Positions 51,126 to 63,771 of a DNA stretch of 64,000 bases are shown in pieces. The stretch is from Puffinus mauretanicus (lineage: Eukaryota > Chordata > Aves > Procellariiformes > Procellariidae): contig JAJKFH010003571.1 in NCBI GenBank assembly GCA_023333565.1, forward strand, positions 248,001 to 312,000, written 5' to 3'. The number at the start of each line of letters is the position of its first letter. Position 1 is the first letter of the stretch. The notes beneath the pieces are model-generated. The model saw nothing but the letters and a program-made list of their open reading frames with translations. It had not been told where the DNA came from and made no database searches. The position numbers and the translations under genes were made by a program.

Positions 51126-52973
51126 CTACAAGGGAACACAAAACGTACTTCTGAGGTTGGTAAGCTTCACAGGTGATAGGAGGATACTGCATAATTCTTA
51201 CTGAATAAGATAAACGAGGGCATGTGGCATTCCTGCCAACACTTATCCCCTAAGAAAGAAACCATAAAGGCTCCATAAAACAGGGATGTAACTCAACTTT
51301 AGACTGACCAAATGCATAGAAGATTCATTGCTATGATACTGTAGCTATCAGTACAATAGGCACCTGTAAGCTTACACACTTTTTTTTTTTTACATATTGC
51401 AGTAAGAAAATCATAATTTACTTCAGAGCACAATATTAAACACCTTACTGGAATGGCTGCAAAAAAAAAAAACACCACACCCCAAAAAAGTAAAATATAT
51501 CACTTGGTATAATTAAAAGAACCTCAATTCATCTCAGACTTTCCCCGCCTCAAACTCAAGGCAGAAAAAAAGAGCCAAAGAAACAAATCCCATCTTCCTT
51601 AGTATCTTGACACATATATGTCATTTACCTCCACTCACTCCCTCACATATACAAACTACATAGATACCACAAATATTTTAAGAGTTTTGATAGAAAGGTA
51701 GACATCTAAAAGACCTGCACATTCCTACTAGCTACAGTCACATATTTTTACCTGTTTGAAAGGGGTACAGTGCAGAAAGAATGAGAAATTGTGGTTCCCA
51801 GAGGTATACAGAAAAGCTCCCTAAGGTTACATGTCTAATAGTTTGGTAACTATCTTATTACATACAGTATTTGCTGTGTACATCTCCATTCCATGTATTT
51901 GTGCATTGCATATGCAAAAGAAATATCACGAACAGCTAGGATCCATTTTTCCTGCATTAGGAGGAGATTACAGGAATCTGGCTGTCACCTTGTCTCATCA
52001 GCTCCTATACATCACACACATCTTTTGTCAGAAAGCCAAGAAATTAAGTTTGGAGACATCCAAACAGACCCAGCTAATGTCTCTCTAAAAGTATAGGTCC
52101 AGTTTAAAGATACCTGAACTGTCTTTTATAATGTTCACGCAACTTAGTAAGAAACAAAAGTCAGCACTTATAACTGCAGCCTATAATACTGTTTTCAGAT
52201 TGAAAACTAAATACAAGACCCCTACCCAGCTGGCTAACAGAATTTTATTTCTTGTAATTATTTCCAGAGATGAACAAGTGGGATAGCAATTGCAGAGAAA
52301 GATTTTAGACTATGTGAATGAACTTTTGCAAACTGAAACACATCTTAAGAAAGATACTGAAATATGTTTCCATAAAGAATTTTACAGAGAAGAAACATGA
52401 CTATGTATAAATGATAATGGATGTGTACGGACCAACATACATATGTATCTCAATAGCGTTACACATGAACATTCATTAACAAAAACGTAATACCAAAACA
52501 TAGTAAATGGGATTTAAACAACACGACAAATTTATTTTTTTTCCTTTGCGTTCTTACAAGAAAAAATGTACTGAGGAGACAATTAAAAATGGAATCCCTA
52601 TTGGGATATATTTTGAGCTTCTGATGCAAAAAATAAAGGATTATCTGAATGACAGTATGCAACTTCAGTTGAGAGATCTCAGTGAACTAAACTGATTTAG
52701 AAAAAGACCAACATAGCTCCAGAAGTCACTGTGGCTTAAGTATTTTGTAGTTCCATGACTACATGGAGTTCCTCCTCCATGACAACAGGATTTGTCATAT
52801 TTCATACCACCTACATTTGACATGCTGATGTCAGTTGACTTCCACAAACAAAATGTAACTGATTTTTGAATGAAATGGACCAATCTGAAGTACCATACTT
52901 CACAGTAAGCCAAGAGTCAGAACTCAGATTTCCGCTACCACCACCCCATGCCACCCCCATTTATTGACTTCAC
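51126..52973 (-). other. NBAS intron, 1848 bp
   Basis: AT-rich intron with T and A runs near 51381 and 51461. Nothing recognisable beyond these. Confidence 0.8.
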
Positions 52974-53087
52974 CTGTGGCCATGAGCTCCTGGCAATGCA
53001 TACTAGCTGCTTTGTAGTCCTGGAAACTGAGAGCTTGTTCCACTAGAAGTATTAAAACTTGACCTTTTCTCTCCATCTGATCATCTC
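52974..53087 (-). CDS. NBAS: NBAS internal exon, 114 bp (2nd)
   Basis: Two bases, 37 codons, then one base. The glycine codons at both junctions are split by introns in the same phase. The translation is DDQMERKGQVLILLVEQALS, then FQDYKAASMHCQELMAT. Acceptor TTTTCTTACAG is strong and donor is GTGAAG. GQVL-LLVEQAL and KAASMHCQELMATG are conserved NBAS strings within the Sec39-like solenoid. The exon is too short to appear as an ORF of its own. Confidence 0.96.
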
Positions 53088-55588
53088 CTGTAAGAAAAAT
53101 TCAACACTTTTATTAATTAATTGGAATTAATGATTGACTTAAGCTTGGTACTTCATTTCTTAGGAAAACTATATGCCACAATATGAAAAGCCCGTCTTGA
53201 AACTGAAGCAGAAATAAAATTATCTGCTTTTTCCTGAAGGAAACAAAAACAGTAATGTATTCTAAAAAACATTGGCATCAAGCTGGCTAAAAAAAAAAAA
53301 TACACAGCATGTTATGTCTAGGTTAAAAAAAAAACCACAACAACAGAGTTTCGAAAACTGTATTTATATGATGGCCAAGACATAGATCAAAACTGATATT
53401 TATGGTAAGTGACACATAAATCAAAATCCTGACATTGAAAAAAAACTTCTGTGAAATGCAATAGAAGAAGAATTTTGAAATTTTTAATTGTTTTGTTACA
53501 GTATACAAAGCTCCAGTTTAAACTCCCACTTCACAGAGCCAAATAATTCATGAGATGTGGAAAACATAGGTATTTAAAAATCCCTACCCTCATAAATTGA
53601 GCAAGTAGAACTGAAAATTTTTTCACACCATACACACATCTTGGTCACCAGACCTCCTGGACAATGCCTCTTCCCCCAGTTATTAGTCAAAAGTAACACT
53701 TCACATATTACTGACCTCACAAAAGTTATTTACTTTACGGACACCAGTTGGTCCAGTCTTGTGCTCAAAATAGTGTGTTTGTTCATGCACTATATGAGGT
53801 GACAAAACATAGAGAGGAAAAATAATCTCACACTATTCATTTTAATTTAGCAAAGAAGGATGGCAAGAAGCTAATAAAAATGAGTGGATTTTTTCAATAC
53901 AAGCTTCTTGCTCATGTTTCTCCCCTATTATTAAAAGCGATTTTACGCAGTCACTGCTGTAACAGTCATTTGAAAAGGGCACTGGTTTATGAAACTGTAT
54001 TACTACAACTTGTGAAATGCAAATATTTCAGAAGGTTAAGCAGATCCAGTCCTAAAAACCATTTAAAGAGTACATGTCCTTAAATTGCAAAGCTGTTATT
54101 TTTAACCCTACTTTGCAGGTCCATCAATGCAAGCAAAGCAAATTTCTTTTTAAAGCTTTCTCAAAAGAAAAGGTGTAGCAGTTGCACTCGAATGATATTC
54201 AGGGAAGTGAAGTTACCCTAATTATTGAACTCAATCAAGATTCCCCTAAACCCAGCACGTCATAATTAACTCAGCTGGGAGAACAGGTTGGCTTCCCATC
54301 ATTTTATCTTTTGGCCTCTTGCTCCACATACTGCCAACACACGACGTTGCAAATTAATCACGTCCAAGGCTCTTCTGTTGCAAAATTTTGCCCTCTGGAA
54401 CCTGGGAACTTCTCATCCGGGCAAAAGCAATTACAGATGACAAAGAGCTGCTTCTATCTACACAAGCTAAATGTGAACTGTCATTTCCGTAAGCAAGAGA
54501 TCTGTACTTGCCACTCACCTTCCGATGCCCACTTCACCCAGACAGCTTTACTACTTAGTAGTAGAGAGATTTGACTAAGTAGCAGACACAAATAAAAGGC
54601 ATGAGAAATAATCAAACTATTGTCCCTCAGATTTCAGCTGATACCAGACAAAATAATCACTGCTATTTATTGCTACTTAAAAATCAGTGGGATTGGAGGG
54701 AAGAGAAGAGGAACACTTGGAGCAAGGAACGGTTTTCTTCTTAACTGTGCTTGAGCAGTCGTATGCTGACAAGTCCCCCATACCCAATGTTTTAGCTAAC
54801 CAGTTTTGATGCAGTAGGATACATCTCCACACATTTTACAAAAGCGCAAGCATAAAATATAAGGATCTTTTTCCTTGTCATCCATGGCTATACTTGCTCA
54901 TCTTATCTCCACTGTTCATTCGTTTAAACTTCCATTATCTTGATACACGCTGTTATGCCACAGAACAACCGTCAGCTCTGACGTGACTAGTGAATCCCTC
55001 GCTACACACAGCCCGAGCCCTTTTTCACATGGCTTTCATTGCCTCAACAGTGCAGTCACTTCAAATACTACCTGCTGCAGATTAGTGGCAAGGTCTTGTT
55101 ATTCTATTCAAACATGAAAAAATTCACTGCTTCAGATACATGACACCTCATTTGAAGGCATTTTTAATAATAGCCTTATAAAAGTGAACGTTTTGAATTC
55201 TAAATTGTTCCCCTTGCCATTTTGGCAGACATCGAAGATTTAAAACCAAGAAAGGTTCAATGAGAAAAACCATTAAAATGGTGACCTTATTATATTATAT
55301 AGTAATTCTGCATTAAGCCTTAATGTTAATGTCTGACATCCAGACTCAAACAAATCAAATTCAGAAACTGGAAAGGATATCTTAAGTTTTGTTTCCCTTT
55401 TATTATTTGGGAAAGTTTATGTGTGTTCAGCTCCTTCAGACTATTGCCTCCTTACATCACAAGGAAAATGCGTTTATATTAGGGGTTACTCCATTCAGTA
55501 AGATTTAAGTCTCCAAAGTTCTTTCCATCTCCTTTTGTTATGATGTTTAGCATTCAGATAGAAGTTGATACAAGCAGATATGACATTA

Positions 55589-55910
55589 TACCTGAAAGGA
55601 GGTTGTAGCGAAGTGGCTGTTGGTCTCTTCTCCCAAGTAGCAAGCGATAGGGCAAAAGGAAATGGCCTCAAGTTGCGCCAGGGGAGGTTTAGGTTGGATA
55701 CTAGGAAAAATTTCTTCACCAAAAGGGTTGTCAAGCGTTGGAACAGGCTGCCCAGGGAAGTGGTGGAGTCACCATCCCTGGAGGTATTTAAAAGACGTGT
55801 AGATGAGGCGCTTAGGGACATGGTTTAGTGGGCATGGTGGTGTTGGGTTGACGGTTGGACTCGATGATATTAGAGGTCTTTTCCAACCTTAATGATTCTA
55901 TGATTCTATT
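55589..55910 (+). mobile_element. CR1 non-LTR retrotransposon 3' end, 5'-truncated
   Basis: About 320 bp of a CR1 3' end, different in subfamily from the 11 kb copy. It includes coding sequence for the end of ORF2 ([40 protein letters not shown], stop at 55826). Then come the 3' UTR block 'gttggactcgatgat', 'ggtcttttccaacctt' and an 'aatgattctatgattctat' tail. The reading frame of this ORF2 end is intact, suggesting a fairly young insertion. Antisense to NBAS. Confidence 0.92.
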
Positions 55911-56993
55911 ACAAATGATGAGAGGAAAAATATAAAAGCTCAGAAATAATACAAAATCATTTTTTCTTGAGAAATAAATGATGTTCAAATACTTTTTAAA
56001 AGTTTGAATCCAATTTGGGTCATATAAAGAAAAATGAAAGCTTATTGAAACACTGAGTAAGACGCATGCTGTATTTGTGAGTGGATGAAACAACATTATC
56101 CTGAGTGAAACCATGTCATAAAAACTTAGAAGTCAAATGGTATCAAAATTGTATGTATACTCCAGAAATTCCATGTCACCTACACTTATGAGATCACAAA
56201 CCATCTGTATGTTTACTTCCACATGCATTAAGCAAGAAAGTCAGTTTTGAGGAAGGTGGATTACAAAAATAAGCTTTGACTTAGGAATGCGAGCAAAGCT
56301 TAAAGTTACTGGAATTAGCTTGTGGACATTAAAATTAACTAAATTACCACAGAAAGTTGTGAGAAAAGGGAATAATGAACAGTAAACATTTTTAGAGAGC
56401 CTGACTCAAGAAACAAAGAGCAATGCTCACCAGATCTTTTTGATACACAGTAACAGTAGAGAAGATGCTCTTAATTTCTGATACATAAGCTTTTTTTTTT
56501 TTTTTTTTTACTCTTTTTTTGCTCCTCTTTTGTAAGTAAGTAATTACATAAAGTGAATTCTTTCACACCCTTTCTTAACTGGACTGTAGATTAAGTGAGG
56601 ATCATGAGACATAGAATAGCTCCAGCTCACTGAGCAGGTGCAGATTTTCTGGCTGTCATGCTGAGCACATTCTCCCTCACTCGCTTTGCCCATCTGTGAA
56701 ATTAAGATAACACTTCTGTGCTTACTTTACAGAGGTAGTGACGTGAGGCTTAAGTAGAGTTTACTGTCATTAATCAAATACTTTAAAGCAATTAAGAAGC
56801 TAGCTGATCTATCATTACCTAAGCAATATTTTAGCTTTGATAAGTATGAATATAAATTCCATTACTCACTTTCAGTGCTGCTCTCTAAACAAACTGCATT
56901 CAGAGAACACAGTTCCTAAAGCTCTTTGAGGATGACCATGTGCACTTTACCCTTGTATGCATAGCAAATGCATTCTTTTAGAATTGAAATTAA

Positions 56994-57105
56994 AATATAT
57001 ATGCTCATAGCATTTTATAGGCTACATACTATATATACTATAACCCAGCATATATTATATACTCCATATATACACATATGTATAAAATTTATATAGGTAT
57101 GGATA
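56994..57105. repeat. AT-rich low-complexity tract
   Basis: Short TATATA-type units interspersed with CATA and CTATA units. A decayed simple repeat with no recognisable family. Confidence 0.65.
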
Positions 57106-60100
57106 GATGTAGCAAGCAGGTCTTTCACAATCAGTAATCATATGGGGTGAGGTGGAAGGGGAAGCAAAGAGTGAAGATGCGGAAACAAATTCCTCCAGTT
57201 AGCACATAAAGCACAAGAAACCACACTACTCGTAGATACACACAGTGGGTCGGCAACGGAAGGGACTGCAAATTTCAGTATGCATAACCAATACCAGTAA
57301 GTATGTTCTACAAGACAAAATTAGAACTTTTTTCACAGCAAAGGTGGCTCATAAATCAGGATAATTGTATAAGTAGTGAAAACCAATTAGGGACAAAAAC
57401 CAATTCTTTCTTCCAGCAGTGCTTTATCTAATTCTTCATTAAGCAAGTCCATAAAGTTCAATCCCTAGATTCTTTTTCAATATCCAGACTCATCCCAATA
57501 TATCTCCATAAAACCATTCCCTTTCATCATAAGCTGTTAGAAATCAAGTTACCCTTTCCCAGTAGTTTTAAACCTGCTAACAAAGACTACCTGTGCTAAA
57601 ACGGCAAAGTTTTCCTTTTTTAATATTCAGTTTAAAGTAAAATCTACTCCTTCAAAAATCTTAAATTCTGGATGTGTGAGCTGCCCTTTTGGCTACAAAC
57701 TGGTTTGTGGAATAATATTAGCATTTGCTATCATTCTTATGGCTACCAATGACTAAAATAATGCTTCATATACTAATAATTAATTGTAACTCAGTAACTT
57801 AAATTATGAGTTGATAGATACAGAAATACCATTTCTACATGTCTTGCTTGATTTTTTTTTTATATACCTACTATTAGATTTTACAAGACTCTTCATTTAC
57901 AGACTATGATTAAGGCTATGCCAGCATTCCACTTAAAATCTGGTTTTAAAGGTATTATTAACCTAGCTATTAAAATCATATGCAACTTTAAATTCAGTGT
58001 AAGGTTATCTATTCCAGCACTCACTGGAAGTACCTACAACAGTAATTGAGGACTAAAGAGTGAAGCTCTACAGACTTCCTTTAATCTGTTCGAAAAATAT
58101 TGCATTTGCATGCATGACTTAAAATATCAATGACAATCATGTTTCCTTTGTATGATTTTGGATACTATTCTGGATACTCATCAATGGGATAGAATGTCAG
58201 GCACAAAAAAATCTGCAGTAATAGTGGTATGCTGTTTATAGCTTTCAAGTCCAGAAAAACTAAAAAAGATTAAAGAAATACCAAGTTTCTTAAAATGAAA
58301 GAAGCCTGTTTTCCATAGCCCATCTCCTACAACAAATAAGTTCAGATAAAATTCACAACTATGCCATTCTCATATTGAATCCATATCTTGCTTACAAATA
58401 AATATCCTGTACAGAAAATAGTACTTCTATGTAAGTAATACTAGTCATCCCTCAGTGACAGTGAAATGGTTTTTAATCACAAAAGCTTAAAACTACTTAT
58501 TTTAAAAAACCAAAACCAAGACAAAACTAACAAACAAAAAAAAAAAAAAACAAAAAACCCCGCCACATCCACCACCACAGAAAGTCACTACTGGAAATGT
58601 TTTCTTGCTATATGTTTTCTTTCCAATAAATGTTAATCTATAACCAAAAGATAACTTGGAAAGTGTCTGAGTTAATTGTTTATTTAGCATAAGAGGTAAG
58701 AAAAGTAAGTGTCAAAGTAGTGTATTCCTTACCAAGATTCACTCTTGAAATATACTTTTACTACTAAAATTCCACAGGAACAACCATTAGTGTTACTGCT
58801 GAGGTTAACCATTAAAGTCAGAGCCCAATACCCTTAGCATAAGTATGTAATTTGTAGCGTAAGTAGTAGTTTTTAAATCATTCACCTGCTTAAAAATTCA
58901 CCACCTCGCACATTCATCTTCTGGTTTTCTCCAGCCCGGTAACCACACAGAAGAGACAATCAGGAGGCCATTTCATCATCTGGCTTTAAATATCTCTTTT
59001 AAATCTCTCTTTTCAGTGGTGTCTCAGTAAGTGCCACTATGATTATTTAACACTAGTACAGAGACATTACCATATCAATGAGTTCTATAGGAGTTCCCTA
59101 AAGTTCTCTACCTAATACACGTTGCGTCTCATCTTTCAGTCTCTGGAGATGGGAGCCACAAGTTTGTTCCCTATTCAAAGGTACATACCAGGGCATTGTA
59201 GATGCTGATCTACAACTAAGGCACTAGGATAACACTACTGGACAAAATACTTTGTGTTTTTAAGCTTCACAGAATCACTGTGGATTTTACTTTTCCTTCT
59301 CTCATACAAAGAGAATCATTTAGAGTCAAAAAGAAGGTAAACCAAAAATCAGCAGCATTAGCCTAAAGAACACAGAATATTAAGATGAAAAATTGACAGA
59401 TTTTAACTTGATGTGGGAGGAAGCAGAGAGGAGAGGGAAAGAGCTATACAGCAATCTTGTCTTACAAACCAATAGGGAGATTTTTTTTTTTCTAAAAGTC
59501 TTGCAAGCAAAGAAAAAAAGAAGTTATGACTGTCACGCTAGTTTTTCTACAGAACAGGAGATTACATGTAAAATGAACAAATATGTAGACTGGATCCAGC
59601 TAACATCCCCTCCCCTCTTTCAAGTAGCAGCACAACGTAACAGGAGCACTGAGTTTACCAGAGCCACAACGACATTTCCAGTGATTACTTTCTTTAGGAC
59701 ATGGGCATCTCGGGAGGTCAACAACCTAACTTCTGTACCTCTGTTCATAACCTCACCCAAACCCCTTGAATATCTCCCTCCCTATATATAATACTATGCA
59801 AAAATTGCGAATCCTAAGCTTCCTGAAAACACAAGAAAAAATTCTTAAATGTTTAACAAATAGAGAGAGAAAGGAACTAGCCATGCATGCATCAGTGACA
59901 AAGCCAGAATGCATTGATTTTATATACCATGCTGCATGAAATATGAAATTTTATTTTATATTTTGTATTTCTATATTCTATTTCTGCACCATAAAAGTAT
60001 AGCAGTATGGTATTTGCAGTTGCATTGATAAGTATTTTTCAAAAATCAAAAGGTCTGCCAAGCACTTCAGGTAGGCTATCTAAAAAAAAAAAAAAAAACC

Positions 60101-60671
60101 CAAAAAAGAAACCCCAACAATCTAACATCCTTAGGATTCAATCCTTGAAGACGTTCAGCTTCTCAAATGAATACTCAAGCTAACGCATTATTTTTAGTGC
60201 GCAAAGGAGATACACAAAGCATAGAAAAAGTCTAACAGCTGAAGTTTATGCATTACAGACTGCTTTCCCCCCCCCCCAACTTAAATAAGACTATTATTAA
60301 ATCAAACTACCTTAATTTGACAGAGATAAGAAGTTTTACTGGAATTTTAGCACTATCAATTAACTGTAAGACAAAATATTCTCAGCCACAATTTCTCCAA
60401 TCTGAAATGAGCTTTTACGCAAAATCCAGATTAGACAAGGCTGTTTTTATTTTAGGTATTAGCGGAACACCAGAGCAGCTGACAATATCAGCTGTTTTAC
60501 AGATGAAATATTTCATTCATGTAAAATATTTCATTCCTCCCCAATGACTGCTCTTCCAGATGACTTTTTAGTGATATCCTTGAATACACATTCTAATGAT
60601 CAACTCAAATGTCCTAAAGCATAACAAATGCATGTTGCATTACAATGCAGTGTCTTATTAACACAGCTTAC

Positions 60672-60785
60672 CTGCAACCCTTAGCAAATTTGCAAGTCCC
60701 AGGAGCTTAGCAGACTGCTTATAGTTCGTTGACAACTGAGCAAGACAGTCCTTGATGAGACTAAGTCGATCTGAACATAAACGCA
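60672..60785 (-). CDS. NBAS: NBAS internal exon, 114 bp (1st in the window)
   Basis: Two bases, 37 codons, one base: RLCSDRLSLIKDCLAQLSTN, then YKQSAKLLGLANLLRVA and the first base of glycine. Acceptor TTTCTTTCAACAG is strong and donor is GTAAGC. LCSDRLSL-KDCL-QLS-NYKQSAKLLGLA is conserved in NBAS, in the Sec39-like domain. It has the same length and phase as the next exon. The preceding exon must supply one base of the first codon; it was not found in the remaining 3.2 kb. Confidence 0.95.
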
Positions 60786-63252
60786 CTGTTGAAAGAAGAA
60801 CTGGTGTTAAGAGACTGTACAAATGAACCCTACTGCTGTATTTCTGGTTAAACAATGTAGATGCAGAAAGAGTGCTAGGGAGTATAAGAATGCAAACACA
60901 ATCTGAAAACCAGCCCAAAGTTACCTGCATACAGATCCTCAATTATACCTATAAACAGAAAGTTAAAATAACACTACAATATATCCAGCTCCAATCACTA
61001 GCAAGTCAGGCTGGGAAAGGAGGAAGAAGAGGGAGACTGACCTGAATGAAAACTTACTTTTCTTTCAGGTTTTCAGACTCAATGTTTTTAAATTTATATG
61101 ACTAACCATATGCCTTTATACAATTTTTTTTTTAAATATCATTTTTTGCAACATTCTCAGAAAGACTGCTAAAACAGACATTAACTTTCATTCAAAATGT
61201 TGTAAATAACTAATATTTCACGCTACATTTTATTTTAGGGTGGACAGGATACATCACACAAACTGAAAGAACTGTCATAGGCAAAATCTTCAGGTTGTTT
61301 TAATTTACATAAATATTTTCTGAGCAAGTGGAGGGATAGCCTGCAAATCACCAGGTTGTGTTAACCATATCCTGAGAATCTTATAATTAGTACTGTTTTT
61401 CAAAAAACATTTTCCCAAGAATTAAACAATTACCTTAATTTAATATCATGAACCGATTTTGGTGCTCTTTTTAGCTAGTTAGTGGGTGGCTAACTTCAGG
61501 TTGTTGCTTTAAAAAGGTAGTTTTCATACCATGCAAGTTATCAGAACACAGAGGAACAGCATGCAGATCTTCCACTTAATACTCAGTAAGACATTAATGT
61601 CTGCATGGGGGATAAACTCCGCATTAGCATATTGGGCTTAAAACATATGATATTAGGCCTCTTAGTAAGAGCAAACAAGCACTCGCACAATGGAAACTCT
61701 ATTAATGAGTTCTGGAAATCAAATCAGACTAAAATGAATTAAGAATGGAGGAGCAGGAAAAGGTTACATTTTTAGATTCATTTTTAATATTCTATCACAC
61801 ACATGTATTAGTATACAGCAGTAAAATGTTTTCATAATCTGAAATAATACCATGGGTCAAACACTTTCATTAAAGATGGACTTTTTTTCACCTTTTATGT
61901 TAATAAGGAGTCTCCAAACCAGATTTAATAAGATACATCATAATAGTAGTTCACAACCTTAACTGCTGAGTTTGCTCAAAATACAAGTAGGGGGGAAAGC
62001 TCTACAGAAAACTAAACATAAAAGTGCAAATAAAAGTCTATTGCTAATTCTTACTGTGGGAATAACTGATCCTTAATGTTATTTTAATGCAATTCTATCA
62101 AACTAACTGACCATTTAAAGGCTTTCATTAAAACTTTAAAACATAATTTTAATCTTATTAGATTAATTTGATTTACATTAAAGATATTGAAGAAAGGATA
62201 AGTCAGGATCATTAATGAAATTACAGGCATGATTTCACATATTCTAATTAATCTAGATCAGCATACTGTTAATGCAATATTATGTTGACACTTTTTTCAA
62301 ATGATACCTTCATGTCCACACAGGAAAAGATGAAGAAAATATACGTGTGCGTTTCTACAGGCTGAACAAACTGACTAAAGAATAATTCTGCTCTAGAAGT
62401 CAACGGTGCAATATTGCAAGATCTACAAACCAGACTCATTCTCAGTTCAGAAATGGTAAGATTTCTGAATATAACATATGGAGCATCAGCTCGCTTTGAA
62501 GCAATACTTGGGAAAAAAGAGAACAAAAAGAGAACACCAAATTCAAGTAACAACAGCCACTAAGAACATCCGCTTTGTTTTCCATAGACCCACAAGTGCT
62601 TTCCACAAATCCCAGTGCTTCTCTGCACAATGCGAGAAGTAAAACACTACTATCAGCACATTTCATTGGTATTCAGTGCTCTTCTCAGCCAGTTCTTTTA
62701 GAGTGCTTTCAATACCAGTGTTCATGCAGTTTCATGTAGTTGCCCCCATACCATACATTCAAGCTTCACTGAAAATAGATAAGCTCTCATGTATTTCTTT
62801 TCTAAGTGGGGTTTTTTGTTAATGAAGTGTATTGGGTTTGTGTGGCAAGGTTTTGGTAGCGGGTGGGCTACAGGGATGGCTTCTGTGAGAAGCTGCTAGA
62901 AGCTTCCCCCATGTCCGACAGAGCCAATGCCAGCCGGCTCCAAGACGGACCGACCACTGGCCAAGGCCGAGCCCATCAGCGATGGTGGTAGTGCCTCTGG
63001 GATAACATATTTAAAAAGGGGGAAAAAAACCTGCGCAATTGAAGCCAAAGAGAGGAGTGAGAATATGTGAGAGAAACAGCCCTGCAGACACCAAGGTCAG
63101 TGAGGAAGGAGGGGAGGAGGTGCTCCAGGTGCCAGAGCAGAGATTCCCCTGCAGCCCGTGGTGAAGACCACGGTAAGGCAGGCTGTCCCCATGCAGCCCA
63201 TGGAGGCAGTTAATGGTAGAGCAGATATCCATCTGCAGCCCATGGAGGATCC

Positions 63253-63565
63253 CACACCAGAGCAGGTGGATGCCCAAAGGAGGCTGTGACCCCTTGGGAA
63301 GCCCACACTGGAGCAGGCTCCTGGCAGGACCTGTGACCCCATGGGGAGAGGAGCCCGCGCTGGAGAAGGTTTGCTGGCAGGACTCGTGACCCTGTGGGGG
63401 ACCCACACTGGAGTAGTCTGTTCCTGAAGGACTTCCCCTGTGGAAGGGACCCATGCTGGAGCAGTTCATGAAGAACTGCAGCCCATGGGAAGGACTCACA
63501 TTGGAGAAGGTCGTGGAGAACTGTCTCCTGTGGGAGGGACCCCACGCTGGAGCAGGGGAAGAGCG
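63253..63565 (+). repeat. Degenerate 45-51 bp tandem repeat within the LTR, seven units
   Basis: The anchor 'cacactggagcag' (with variants) recurs at about 63253, 63304, 63355, 63404, 63452, 63497 and 63543. Each copy is preceded by a 'ctgtgggagggac' or 'cccatgggaag' type block. Upstream sequence from about 63110 carries further, more decayed units. The repeat creates overlapping ORFs of 100-200 codons on the minus strand that are not genes. Confidence 0.85.
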
Positions 63566-63765
63566 TGAGGAGGAGGGAGGAGCGGCAGAGACAACGTGTG
63601 ATGAACTGACCGCAACCCCCATTCCCCGTCCCCCTGAGCCGCGCGGGGGGAGGAGGTAGAGAAAATCGGGAGTGAAGTTGAGCCCAGGAAGAAGGGCAGG
63701 GTGGGGGGAACGTGTTTTAAGATGTAGTTTTTATTTTCTCATTATCCTACTCTGATTCGATTGGT

Positions 63766-63771
63766 AATAAA
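63766..63771 (+). promoter_or_regulatory. AATAAA poly(A) signal of the 1.1 kb LTR
   Basis: A perfect AATAAA in the context 'ggtaataaattaaactg', placed about 180 bp before the LTR end as expected for an R-region signal. It faces away from NBAS transcription, so it should not terminate NBAS. Confidence 0.7.

Larger units (their letters stand above)
53088..60671 (-). other. NBAS intron, 7584 bp
   Basis: Contains the CR1 3' end at 55589-55910, a poly-T run at 56491-56509, an AT-rich tract at 56994-57105, an A/C-rich run at 58500-58560 and a poly-A run at about 60082-60098. A 132-codon plus-strand ORF at 59393 looks like chance. The rest is unrecognised AT-rich sequence. Confidence 0.8.

Noticed and set aside
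55495..55821. 108-codon minus-strand ORF
   Set aside because: It is the antisense of the CR1 3' end at 55589-55910.
59393..59791. 132-codon plus-strand ORF
   Set aside because: No similarity to a known protein that I can see, and low-complexity phenylalanine and lysine runs caused by poly-T and poly-A.
62269..62666. Minus-strand ORFs as candidate upstream NBAS exon
   Set aside because: The peptides do not resemble NBAS and no acceptor-donor pair gives the required one-base 3' phase with exon 60672-60785.
63253..63565. Regularly spaced repeat resembling a CRISPR array
   Set aside because: Units are contiguous and degenerate with no unique spacers, and the host is a vertebrate.
63011..63622. 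203-codon minus-strand ORF with two overlapping ORFs of 103 and 111 codons
   Set aside because: It is the antisense of the tandem repeat in the 1.1 kb LTR. The repeated GSP/HG-rich peptide pattern follows the DNA repeat, and several frames are open at once.
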